A DNA stretch of 8,420 bases from Bacteroidales bacterium (GCA_023135025.1 JAGLTY010000074.1:1-8420); one strand, 5' to 3'. Positions 1 to 8,284 are shown, numbered from the stretch's first letter. The notes: a model not told the origin generated them from the letters alone. Made by a program: numbers and translations.

Positions 1-1
1 A

Positions 2-325
2 TTGTGGCTATTCGACAGAGCCGGACTCTATGCCACCAGTCCGGTCAGGGTCCTGATTACCATGGTTACATGTTTCGTAGTGTTCAGCCTGGTCTACTAT
101 TTTATGCTGCTGTGGACTCCTGCAGATATCATAGCTTCGGTTGACAATCAGCTCTCCCCGATGTCCCGCTCCTTTTACCACAGTGCCATTACATTCCTTA
201 CCATTGGTTATGGTGATCACTATCCTTATGGAGCAGTTCGCTGGGTTTCAGGTATTGAAGGTTTCTTTGGACTGTTCCTGATGTCCTATTTCACCGTTGC
301 TTTTGTCCGAAAAGTACTCAGGTAA
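2..325 (+). CDS. Potassium-channel family protein, C-terminal part (5' end outside window)
   Basis: The frame is open from the left edge to a TAA stop and encodes about 107 residues of an inner-membrane channel. It shows a hydrophobic helix at residues 17-38, a pore-helix region, the K+ selectivity filter TIGYGD at residues 67-72, and a second hydrophobic helix at about 83-103, ending in the basic cytoplasmic tail FVRKVLR. This TM-pore-TM layout is that of the ion-channel (Ion_trans_2 type) pore module, which conducts K+ across the inner membrane. The TTG at base 2 could formally be a start, but the residues before the first helix (WLFDRAGLYATSP) read like the middle of a protein, so I infer a gene that continues upstream; any N-terminal sensor or extra helices cannot be seen. 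Its stop codon directly abuts the trmD stop on the other strand. The channel assignment is firm; the exact subfamily is unknown. Confidence 0.85.
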   Translation: MWLFDRAGLYATSPVRVLITMVTCFVVFSLVYYFMLLWTPADIIASVDNQLSPMSRSFYHSAITFLTIGYGDHYPYGAVRWVSGIEGFFGLFLMSYFTVAFVRKVLR

Positions 326-1012
326 TCAATCCTCTTTACCTTCCAGAAGATCGGGCCTGAGATGGCGTGTGCGTTCAAGTGACTGTTCATGTTTCCACCG
401 GTCGATCTTTGCAGCATGCCCCGATAGAAGGATATCGGGCACTTTCCAGCCTTTGTAGTCGGCTGGCCGGGTATAGACGGGTGGAGCCAGCAACCCATCC
501 TGAAATGAATCGCTCAGTGCCGATGTTTCATCAGAGATGGCTCCCGGCAGAAGGCGGATCACACTATCAGTGATGACAGCAGCGGCCAGCTCTCCCCCTG
601 TCAACACATAATCCCCTATGGAGATTTCACGGGTTACCAGGTGATCCCTGATCCGCTGATCAATCCCTTTATAATGGCCACACAGGATAATCAGATTTCC
701 AGCCAGGACCAGGCGATTGGCTTCCAGCTGATCAAACCTGCTCCCATCGGGCGAAGTATAGATGATTTCATCATATTCCCGTTGTGAAGTGAGGTGGGAG
801 ATGGCCCTGTGAATGGGCTCGATAGATAGCACCATGCCGGCATCACCACCAAATGCATAATCATCCACCCTTCTGTGCTTGTTCTGTGAGAAATCCCGCA
901 GGTCATGAATATGGATCTCCACAAGCCCTTTCTCCCTGGCTCTTTTAACGATGGAGTGATTAAGGGGCCCCTCCAATAATTGTGGTAACACCGTAATAAT
1001 ATCGATGCGCAT
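326..1012 (-). CDS. trmD: tRNA (guanine(37)-N1)-methyltransferase TrmD
   Basis: TrmD uses S-adenosylmethionine to methylate N1 of G37, next to the anticodon, in tRNAs that have G36, which prevents +1 frameshifting. It acts in the cytoplasm as a homodimer. The 228-residue product is close to the usual 230-255. Visible family features are the N-terminal [10 protein letters not shown] strand, GGDAGMV at residues 55-61, the knot motif GHYKGIDQR at 112-120, the SAM-binding [13 protein letters not shown] segment at 129-141, Arg153, and the general-base Asp172 in [16 protein letters not shown] (180-188) and [12 protein letters not shown] (195-206) complete the C-terminal part. The ATG at 1012 gives the standard TrmD N-terminus. 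In many bacteria trmD sits with rpsP, rimM and rplS; here it stands alone between unrelated genes on the other strand. It has no upstream partner on its strand in this window, so it probably has its own promoter between 1013 and 1075, where no good match is seen. Confidence 0.97.
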   Translation of the reverse strand: MRIDIITVLPQLLEGPLNHSIVKRAREKGLVEIHIHDLRDFSQNKHRRVDDYAFGGDAGMVLSIEPIHRAISHLTSQREYDEIIYTSPDGSRFDQLEANRLVLAGNLIILCGHYKGIDQRIRDHLVTREISIGDYVLTGGELAAAVITDSVIRLLPGAISDETSALSDSFQDGLLAPPVYTRPADYKGWKVPDILLSGHAAKIDRWKHEQSLERTRHLRPDLLEGKED

Positions 1013-1075
1013 AGTGGTTGATTTTCTACGAAGATAGGACAGATTTTTTCTGAAAAAGAGTTCATTTAATGAAAA
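1013..1075. other. Divergent intergenic region trmD / DUF349 gene
   Basis: This short A+T-rich gap must hold the promoters for trmD (leftward) and probably for the DUF349-pyrG block (rightward). No full TAnnTTTG element with a paired -33 box is seen. The nearest leftward candidate is TATCTTCG (minus strand, 1036-1029, one mismatch). The nearest rightward candidate is TAATTTG at 1081-1087, one base short of the consensus and inside the first codons of the DUF349 reading frame. The bases just before the ATG at 1076 are A-rich, as at other starts in this window. Confidence 0.4.
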
Positions 1076-3229
1076 ATGACTAATTTGTATGATTGGCGAC
1101 CTACTAATCCTCTACCTGCTATGAAAAATTCTGAAGCAAATGATCCTCTGAAGGAGACGAAAAACAAAGAGCAAAAAACAGAAACCAGGCATCCCAAACC
1201 TCCCGGCGAGGAGAAAGAGAACGACACTGCAGATCATGTTGATCCACCTGTGTCTGCAACCGAACCTATTTCCAGTGAGGCTGTAGTTGAATTACCTGAA
1301 TCCCACACATCAGAAGCTATAGCAGATACCGCTCCGCCAGCTAAGGAACCCGCTACAGAAACTTCAGAACCTGAACCCGCACCAGCCGCATCCGAATCCA
1401 AACCCGAACCCGAACAGCTGATTGATGACAGCGAGGAGCAGCAAAAAAATGCTTCTTATGATGATGATGTGGACATTGAAGATCGGGAACCTGAAGAGGA
1501 GGGTATTAACTATGGTTTGCTAAGTAAGGAGGACCTGGTTAAGTTGATGAAAGAGAAGCTGGATAACCCTGGAAAAGGGAATATCAGGAAAGAGGTGGAA
1601 GATATCAAGCAGGTCTTTTATGAGAAGGTGGCTGCAGTATTGGAGGAGAAGAAAAAACACTTTCTTGATGAGGGTGGTAACCTGGAAGATTTTAAACCTG
1701 CCGGGGAGCCTGTGGAGACAGCAATGAAAGAGTTGTTGTACAAATACAAAGGACTTAGGGCTGAATTTACCCGGCAGCTTGAAAAAACCAAGAAGGAAAA
1801 CCTCGTTAAGAAACAGGAGGTTCTGGATGGATTCAGAATGCTGATGGAGGGCCAGGAAACTTTTGAATTAACTTTCAGGAAGTTTAAGGATCTTCAGAAG
1901 CAGTGGTTCTCAGCAGGTGTTGTTCCGCATCAATACCTGAAGGACCTATGGGATTCATATAATTATTTCGTTGAAAAATTCAACGATTATGTGCGCATCA
2001 ACCGTGACCTTCGTGCACTTGACCTGAAGAAAAATATGGAGCTTAAAGTACAGCTGTGTGAGCGGACCGAGGAGCTTGATAAAGAGCCTAACATTGTTCA
2101 TGCTTTTAAATCCCTTCAGAAAAACCATACACGATGGAGGGAGATTGGTCCGGTACCACGCGAAAACAGGGATGAGATCTGGGACCGCTTCAAGCTGGCT
2201 ACCTCAGTTATCAATAAAAAGCACCAGGAATACCACTCCAGACTGAAAGAGTCTTTACATGAGAATCTGGAGAAAAAGATAAACCTGTGCGAGAAGATTG
2301 AAAATATTGCTGCAACTGTGTATGAAACTCATGGAGCCTGGGTTGATAGAACCAACCATGTGCTGGAGATTCAGAAAACATGGAAGTCCATTGGATATGC
2401 TCCCAAGAAAGATAACAATGTCATTTATTCAAGGTTTCGAACTGCATGTGATCTGTTTTTCGGAAACAAGGCCAAATTCTACGCTGCAGCCTATGAGGAC
2501 CAGAAGGATAACCTCAAGTTAAAGCTGGAGATTGCAGAAAAGGCAGAATCATTGAGTAGCAGCCAGGAGTGGAAGGAGACGACCAATGAACTTATAATGC
2601 TGCAGAAACGCTGGAAAGAGATAGGTCCGGTACCCAGAAGGGATTCCGATAAGTTATGGAAAAGGTTCAGGGCCGCATGTGATACATTCTTTAATAATAA
2701 ATCAAAGTATTTTGAAGATATAGACTCCACCTTCGATGAAAATCTAAAATCCAAGGAAATACTTGTGGCTGAGATGGACGCATTTTCGGCATCGGACGAC
2801 CGTAAGAAGAATCTGGAGGCCCTGAACGTTTTTCAAACAAGATTTAATGCCATCGGGTACGTGCCTTCCGGGAAGAAGGAGTGGATCAAGGATCAGTTCA
2901 GACTGGCTCAGGACAGATTGCTGGAGAAAACCGGAATGGATGAGTCTCAACGAAGTATTTTCAGGTTTCGTTACCGGATTGCAGGTATGGCGAATGCTCC
3001 ACGGTCCGATATGAAACTGAATTTTGAAAGGGACAAGCTGGTTAACAAACTGCAACAGCTGCGAAATGACATGAGTGTCTGGGAGAACAACATAGGTTTC
3101 TTCAAACAGTCGGACAGCTCAGAAGAGACTATCCATGGATTCAAGGAAAAAATCGATGCTGCACATGAGCGTATCGAAGTTCTCGAGAAGAAAATCCGCA
3201 TCCTGGATGATATGGAAAATGAAAATTAA
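1076..3229 (+). CDS. DUF349 domain-containing protein with five repeats
   Basis: The 717-residue protein belongs to the DUF349 family, whose biochemical role is not established as far as I know. Residues 16-142 are low-complexity and rich in Glu, Pro, Asp and Ser, with no hydrophobic segment, so it is probably a disordered acidic N-terminus of a cytoplasmic protein. A helical region at 145-240 follows. Then come five DUF349 units at about 243-307, 319-388, 397-470, 480-546 and 557-620. Each carries the signature 'aromatic residue, two to three residues, G, x, V/A, P': W277/GVVP, W354/IGPVP, W436/IGYAP, W513/IGPVP and F590/IGYVP. The C-terminus (647-712) is a predicted coiled coil. The start is uncertain: ATG 1076 has an A-rich upstream stretch, while ATG 1121 (M16) begins the compositionally typical part and follows a TAATTTG box. 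It is probably co-transcribed with pyrG, 37 bases downstream. The fifth repeat has lost the Trp. Confidence 0.93.
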   Translation: MTNLYDWRPTNPLPAMKNSEANDPLKETKNKEQKTETRHPKPPGEEKENDTADHVDPPVSATEPISSEAVVELPESHTSEAIADTAPPAKEPATETSEPEPAPAASESKPEPEQLIDDSEEQQKNASYDDDVDIEDREPEEEGINYGLLSKEDLVKLMKEKLDNPGKGNIRKEVEDIKQVFYEKVAAVLEEKKKHFLDEGGNLEDFKPAGEPVETAMKELLYKYKGLRAEFTRQLEKTKKENLVKKQEVLDGFRMLMEGQETFELTFRKFKDLQKQWFSAGVVPHQYLKDLWDSYNYFVEKFNDYVRINRDLRALDLKKNMELKVQLCERTEELDKEPNIVHAFKSLQKNHTRWREIGPVPRENRDEIWDRFKLATSVINKKHQEYHSRLKESLHENLEKKINLCEKIENIAATVYETHGAWVDRTNHVLEIQKTWKSIGYAPKKDNNVIYSRFRTACDLFFGNKAKFYAAAYEDQKDNLKLKLEIAEKAESLSSSQEWKETTNELIMLQKRWKEIGPVPRRDSDKLWKRFRAACDTFFNNKSKYFEDIDSTFDENLKSKEILVAEMDAFSASDDRKKNLEALNVFQTRFNAIGYVPSGKKEWIKDQFRLAQDRLLEKTGMDESQRSIFRFRYRIAGMANAPRSDMKLNFERDKLVNKLQQLRNDMSVWENNIGFFKQSDSSEETIHGFKEKIDAAHERIEVLEKKIRILDDMENEN

Positions 3230-3260
3230 ATCTTTACTTTTACCTCGCATATAAATCTGA

Positions 3261-4876
<1,616 letters not shown>

Positions 4877-4877
<1 letters not shown>

Positions 4878-4892
4878 CAGTATAACTACTGC
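4877..4892 (+). repeat. Inverted repeat at the pyrG stop codon
   Basis: GCAGTA (4877-4882) and TACTGC (4887-4892) form a perfect 6-base-pair stem with the 4-base loop TAAC, starting on the last base of the pyrG stop codon. No T-tract follows, so it is not a standard intrinsic terminator. It could protect the pyrG 3' end or slow polymerase. A second weak stem, AAATC (4909-4913) with GATTT (4919-4923), follows and runs into T-rich sequence. Neither is convincing as a terminator on its own. Confidence 0.35.
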
Positions 4893-4936
4893 CTGCTGCA
4901 ATTCACCGAAATCTGGCGGATTTTACCTGATTTTAT

Positions 4937-4966
4937 ATTGATATACAGGCTAAACCATTACTTTTG
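4937..4966 (+). promoter_or_regulatory. Candidate Bacteroidota promoter for yidC
   Basis: TACTTTTG at 4959-4966 matches the Bacteroidota -7 consensus TAnnTTTG exactly. ATTG at 4937-4940, 18 bases upstream, is a near match to the -33 box TTTG/TTG at acceptable spacing. Transcription would begin a few bases after 4966 and leave an untranslated leader of roughly 10-18 bases before the yidC ATG at 4989. This suggests yidC can be transcribed independently of pyrG. The element match is seen directly; the start site is inferred. Confidence 0.6.
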
Positions 4967-4988
4967 TGCCAGAAATTAATAACTGAAA

Positions 4989-6890
4989 ATGGATAAAAAT
5001 ACAATTATAGGTCTGGGGATTATCGGACTCCTGCTTGTGGGCTACAGCATTTTTACTAAACCTCAACGTGAGGCTCAGATGGCTGAACGGAGCAGGCTCG
5101 ATTCCATTGCCCGTGTGGAGCAGGTGAGGGCCATGGAGGCCGCACAACAGGCGAAGGCCCTACTCCCCACCAACGAAACAGGAGCCAATACTGTAACCGA
5201 TTCAATCTCCATGGAGCGGTTATCAGGGGAGCTGGGCGATTTCGCAAATGCTGCCACAGGAACATCGGAAAGTGTAGTGCTTGAAAATGAGAATATGAAA
5301 TTGACTTTTTCGACCCTAGGGGGCCGACCCTATACGGTACAGTTGAAGAAGTATCAGACACACGATTCACTGCCTCTCTACCTGTTTGACGGTGACTCCA
5401 CCATCTTTGCCCTTCATTTTTTTGCCGACAACAGGGGAATCAATACCGGCGAACTCTTTTTCAAGCCCGCCATTGAGAAAATGACAGGAGAAGATGGGCG
5501 TTCGTATCAGCAGCTTACTATGAAGATGGAGATCTCAGAATCAGCCTCCATCTCATATATATACAGGCTGTTTGATGACGATTATATGCTCGATTTTGAT
5601 ATGCGTTTCAAGGGACTGGATCAATACCGAACCGATAGGATGGAGTTCAAGTTCGATTTCTATGCGCCATCACAGGAGAAGGGGTATCAGAACGAAGCAA
5701 TGTACACCACACTTTACTATAAATACCACGGAGGAGATGTGGAGAACTTTAAATCGAGGTCAAAGAAAGAGATTGAAGAGGTGACCGAAACCACACGAAT
5801 CAGGTGGATAGCCTTCAGTCATCAATTTTTCTCCACCATCGTGGTGGCTGATGAACACTTTAATGGCGCCTTTATGCTACAGGAGCGCTTTAATGATCCC
5901 GGAAAATATGTCCGCCGCTTCTCTACCTCCATCGATATGCCTTACGATCGTACCGGCGATCAGCTCATCGGCATGCAACTATATTTTGGGCCAAATAAAT
6001 TCCAATCTTTGAAGAGCTATGGCGACCTGGGTCTCGAAAGTGTAGTCACGGTTGGAGGTGCCATGATCCGGTGGATCAATGCATTTGTGGTTATACCAAT
6101 CTTTGACTGGTTGAACAAATATTTCGTTAACTACGGGATTATCATCCTGCTACTTACGCTGATAATCAAAGTGGCTCTCTTCCCGCTTACTTACAAATCC
6201 TTTAAGTCGCAAGCGGTAATGAAGCTTTTAAAGCCACAGGTGGATGAGATCAGTGAACGCTATCCCAAGAAGGATGATGCAATGAAGAAGCAGCAGGCGA
6301 CCATGGACCTCTATAAGAAGGCCGGGGCCAATCCTATGGGTGGATGTCTTCCCATGTTGCTGCAGTTCCCCATCCTCTATGCCATGTTCAGGTTCTTTCC
6401 TACCTCCATTGAGCTTAGGCAGGAGGGATTTCTCTGGGCACATGACCTATCCACCTATGACTCCATTCTCGATCTGCCGTGGGATATCCCCATGTATGGC
6501 GATCATGTGAGCCTTTTTACTCTGTTGATGACCGTTACCACCATGCTCTCCATGCGCTATAACAATCAGGCCTCTGCAGGTAGCAGCCAGATGCCGGGAA
6601 TGAAGACCATGATGTATATTATGCCGGTGATGTTTATGTTTATCCTGAACAACTTCTCGGCAGGTCTGACCTATTACTACTTCCTTGCCAATGTGATTAC
6701 CCTGGGACAGAACCTGGTCTTCAAGAGGTTCATCGATGAGGAGAAGATCATGAAAAAGATCGCCGCGAAGCAGAATAAACCGGCCAAAAAATCGAAGTTT
6801 GCGCAGCGGTTGGAGTCTATACAAAAACAGCAAAAACAACAACAGGCCCTGGGTGGAAGAAAACCACAACCCAAGAAAAAAAGCAGGTAG
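4989..6890 (+). CDS. yidC: Membrane protein insertase YidC
   Basis: YidC inserts and folds inner-membrane proteins, alone or with SecYEG. The 633-residue protein has the Gram-negative layout. An N-terminal anchor helix lies at residues 4-22, followed by a charged, Gln/Ala-rich linker. The periplasmic beta-rich P1 domain covers about 95-345 (begins ENENMKLTFSTLGG). The conserved core carries helices at about 380-400, 450-470, 504-521, 540-554 and 558-578. Core motifs are FPLTYKS (398-404), the C1-loop hairpin (405-447), NPMGGCLPMLLQFPIL (448-463), ELRQ (475-478) and NNFSAGLTYYY (554-564). Lys394 occupies the place of the groove arginine (Arg366 in E. coli by motif alignment), so the positive charge is kept. 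The C-terminus (579-633) is a basic tail with 19 Lys/Arg and 4 acidic residues. ATG 4989 follows an A-rich stretch. yidC follows pyrG by 111 bases and has a candidate promoter; it ends one base from the ribH stop. Confidence 0.97.
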   Translation: MDKNTIIGLGIIGLLLVGYSIFTKPQREAQMAERSRLDSIARVEQVRAMEAAQQAKALLPTNETGANTVTDSISMERLSGELGDFANAATGTSESVVLENENMKLTFSTLGGRPYTVQLKKYQTHDSLPLYLFDGDSTIFALHFFADNRGINTGELFFKPAIEKMTGEDGRSYQQLTMKMEISESASISYIYRLFDDDYMLDFDMRFKGLDQYRTDRMEFKFDFYAPSQEKGYQNEAMYTTLYYKYHGGDVENFKSRSKKEIEEVTETTRIRWIAFSHQFFSTIVVADEHFNGAFMLQERFNDPGKYVRRFSTSIDMPYDRTGDQLIGMQLYFGPNKFQSLKSYGDLGLESVVTVGGAMIRWINAFVVIPIFDWLNKYFVNYGIIILLLTLIIKVALFPLTYKSFKSQAVMKLLKPQVDEISERYPKKDDAMKKQQATMDLYKKAGANPMGGCLPMLLQFPILYAMFRFFPTSIELRQEGFLWAHDLSTYDSILDLPWDIPMYGDHVSLFTLLMTVTTMLSMRYNNQASAGSSQMPGMKTMMYIMPVMFMFILNNFSAGLTYYYFLANVITLGQNLVFKRFIDEEKIMKKIAAKQNKPAKKSKFAQRLESIQKQQKQQQALGGRKPQPKKKSR

Positions 6891-6898
6891 GTTACTGC
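6876..6898 (-). terminator. Candidate intrinsic terminator for the TPR-ribH unit, inside the yidC 3' end
   Basis: Read on the minus strand, GCA/GTA (6898-6893) pairs with TAC/TGC (6889-6887 and 6885-6883), leaving base 6886 bulged and a 3-base loop at 6892-6890. This gives 6 paired bases that include the ribH TAA stop. Seven T residues follow directly (6882-6876), the layout of a Rho-independent terminator. On the plus strand the A7 tract precedes the stem and no T-tract follows, so the signal would act only leftward. The stem is short and bulged, so strength is doubtful. Confidence 0.45.
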
Positions 6899-7386
6899 AA
6901 AAGGATGTTTCTTAGAGCGGCCATTTTCAGAGCTGTAATGGCAGCTTCATCGCCTTTGTTACCATGTTTACCTCCTGACCGATCCAGGGCCTGCTGTTTA
7001 TTCTCAGTTGTTAATACACCGAAAATAAAAGGAATATCATAATCGAGGTTCAATTCTGTAATCCCCTTGGTAACGCCCTGACAGATGTAATCAAAATGGC
7101 TGGTTTCGCCACGGATCACACATCCCAGGCATATGACTGCATGAGGTGAAAATTGTTCGGCAATGATACGGGCCCCATAAGGGAGTTCAAAGCTCCCGGG
7201 GACAGTTTTAGTATTGATATTTTCCTCCTTAACGCCATGTTTTTTTAACATCTTCAGGGTCCCTTCCAGAAGCGCTGCAGTAATCTCTTCGTTCCATTCA
7301 GAGACAACGATACCGAACTTCATTAATGATCCGTCTGGAATGGTAGCAGGATCATGGTCAGACAGGTTTTTCAGGCTTGAAGACAT
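6892..7386 (-). CDS. ribH: 6,7-dimethyl-8-ribityllumazine synthase
   Basis: RibH condenses 5-amino-6-(D-ribitylamino)uracil with 3,4-dihydroxy-2-butanone 4-phosphate to give 6,7-dimethyl-8-ribityllumazine, the penultimate step of riboflavin synthesis. It usually assembles into pentamers or 60-mer capsids in the cytoplasm. The 164 residues fit the family. Motifs seen are [11 protein letters not shown] (25-35) with the substrate-stacking aromatic Trp31, VPGSFELP (62-69), [17 protein letters not shown] (86-102) with the catalytic-type His97, and FGVLTTEN (122-129). The phosphate-binding Arg136 follows in ALDRSGG, then GNKGDEAA (142-149). ATG 7386 gives the roughly 20-residue N-terminal extension (LKNLSDHD) usual in Bacteroidota; Met22 is a poorer alternative. 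It follows the TPR gene by 20 bases and is almost certainly co-transcribed with it. The other riboflavin genes are not nearby. No FMN riboswitch is seen. Confidence 0.97.
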   Translation of the reverse strand: MSSSLKNLSDHDPATIPDGSLMKFGIVVSEWNEEITAALLEGTLKMLKKHGVKEENINTKTVPGSFELPYGARIIAEQFSPHAVICLGCVIRGETSHFDYICQGVTKGITELNLDYDIPFIFGVLTTENKQQALDRSGGKHGNKGDEAAITALKMAALRNILLQ

Positions 7387-7406
7387 GCGTATATGGGGGA
7401 ATGTAG

Positions 7407-8102
7407 TTACAGTGTCATTTTCGACTCTACCCTTCCTATGTATTTTTTAATCTCTTTTCCTTCAAGAGTTCCAGGGTAGGTAGACTCAATAGCTTTGTAT
7501 GTGGTAAGGGCCTCTTCCAGTTTACCAAGTTCTTCATAAACGATACCCAGTTTCTTCAGCATAATGGGAGTGGAGAAATTATTCTCATATTTATCGATAC
7601 CACTTCTGTAAGCAGATACAGCTTTATTCAGTTCGCCCAACTCTACATATGCATCTCCCAGGGTGCTGTATTTTGCTGCTCCAACCAGCAGATCATCAGT
7701 TTTGAATTTATTCAGCAGGTCAATGGCCGCCTCATGATCGCCCAGCTGGTGGTAACATACTCCGGCATAATATTTTGAGATCTTCGCCGATTTGCTGATT
7801 CCGTAATCATCTATCACATTCAGAAACCCGGGATAGGTTCCGTACCCGTTTAATGCAAGGTTAAAGGAGTCCATCTCAAAAAAGCGCTCTGCATAGTACA
7901 TGTCAGCAGCTGCCTCCTCATTAAGCGGTTTCAGATAGTATCTGTTTCCGCCAATAACAATGAGCAATACAACAATGAGTCCTCCAAGGAGATAGGTAAG
8001 TATTTTCTGGTTATCTTCTATAAATTGTTCGGAACGTGTTAATGCTTGTTCAATGCCTTCAAGATTCTTATCTGTTTGCTTTACATTTTTTTTCTTCGAC
8101 AT
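7407..8102 (-). CDS. Single-pass membrane protein with tetratricopeptide repeats
   Basis: I do not recognise a named gene, but the architecture is clear. Numbering from the ATG at 8102 (231 residues), a basic N-terminus ([11 protein letters not shown]) precedes one hydrophobic helix at about 35-52 ([18 protein letters not shown]). The rest is helical, with TPR units near 105-134 ([20 protein letters not shown]), 142-175 ([21 protein letters not shown]) and 178-211 ([20 protein letters not shown]). The charge pattern suggests N-in topology with the TPR domain in the periplasm. This resembles the YfgM-like TPR_21 type of protein, which in E. coli assists the SecYEG translocon; that link is only by architecture. 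A GTG at 8105 lies just before the ATG and would add one residue; I prefer ATG. It is first in a two-gene unit with ribH and divergent from recF. Confidence 0.9.
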   Translation of the reverse strand: MSKKKNVKQTDKNLEGIEQALTRSEQFIEDNQKILTYLLGGLIVVLLIVIGGNRYYLKPLNEEAAADMYYAERFFEMDSFNLALNGYGTYPGFLNVIDDYGISKSAKISKYYAGVCYHQLGDHEAAIDLLNKFKTDDLLVGAAKYSTLGDAYVELGELNKAVSAYRSGIDKYENNFSTPIMLKKLGIVYEELGKLEEALTTYKAIESTYPGTLEGKEIKKYIGRVESKMTL

Positions 8103-8123
8103 CACTCTAATTTTGTTGGTTTT

Positions 8124-8146
8124 GCCGATCCGCTTTGCGGATCAGC
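8124..8146. repeat. Strong palindrome / stem-loop in the TPR gene leader
   Basis: GATCCGC (8127-8133) and GCGGATC (8137-8143) form a perfect 7-base-pair stem with a TTT loop (AAA on the minus strand). After one mismatch (8126/8144), two more pairs extend it (8124-8125 with 8145-8146). It lies about 20 bases upstream of the TPR gene ATG, inside its probable leader. No T-tract follows directly on either strand, so it does not look like a terminator. It could be an RNA leader hairpin, a protein-binding site, or a copy of a repeated genomic palindrome. Confidence 0.6.
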
Positions 8147-8179
8147 GATCCATTATTTATTTATTTTGTATTCACTTTC

Positions 8180-8197
8180 CCCGCAGTAAACTACGGG
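8180..8197. repeat. Second small stem-loop in the TPR/recF intergenic region
   Basis: CCCG (8180-8183) pairs with CGGG (8194-8197). After one C/A mismatch, AGT (8185-8187) pairs with ACT (8190-8192) around a 2-base loop. That is 7 paired bases in the same leader as the stronger palindrome at 8124-8146. Its role is unknown and it may be chance. Confidence 0.3.
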
Positions 8198-8225
8198 TAA
8201 AGTTCATGGGATTCAAAAACTTCCG

Positions 8226-8233
8226 CAAAAGTA
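8226..8233 (-). promoter_or_regulatory. Candidate -7 element for the TPR-ribH unit
   Basis: On the minus strand 8233-8226 reads TACTTTTG, an exact TAnnTTTG match and identical to the element before yidC. No clear TTG/TTTG -33 box lies 17-23 bases upstream. Transcription from here would give a leader of roughly 115 bases containing both stem-loops. A second exact match, TATTTTTG (8275-8268, minus), lies further upstream and is an alternative. Confidence 0.4.
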
Positions 8234-8255
8234 ACTCTTTTTTAGAAAAATGCCG

Positions 8256-8284
8256 TTTATGGCGCCACAAAAATAGTAATTTTG
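8256..8284 (+). promoter_or_regulatory. Candidate promoter for recF
   Basis: TAATTTTG at 8277-8284 matches TAnnTTTG exactly, with TTTA (8256-8259) as an imperfect -33 box 17 bases upstream. The recF ATG begins only three bases after the element (8288), so a transcript from here would start at or very near the ATG, implying a leaderless or almost leaderless mRNA. An 8-base perfect palindrome, TGGCGCCA (8260-8267), fills part of the spacer. Confidence 0.45.

Noticed and set aside
1029..1036. TATCTTCG (minus strand) as the trmD -7 element
   Set aside because: It has one mismatch at a conserved T and no TTG/TTTG box at the right distance; too weak to list as a promoter.
691..1065. 124-codon minus-strand open frame overlapping trmD in another frame
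   Set aside because: It is a frame shadow of trmD, which has unambiguous family motifs in the chosen frame.
3252..3259. TAAATCTG as a promoter -7 element for pyrG
   Set aside because: It has one mismatch to TAnnTTTG and no -33 partner, and it ends only seven bases before the start codon; co-transcription with the upstream gene is simpler.
6447..6869. 140-codon open frame antisense to yidC
   Set aside because: It lies wholly within a strongly conserved gene, and its His/Leu-rich composition is what the reverse strand of this coding sequence would give.
6920..6942. GCCATT/AATGGC inverted repeat just after yidC as its terminator
   Set aside because: The 11-base loop and absence of a following T-tract make termination unlikely, and the repeat lies inside ribH coding sequence.
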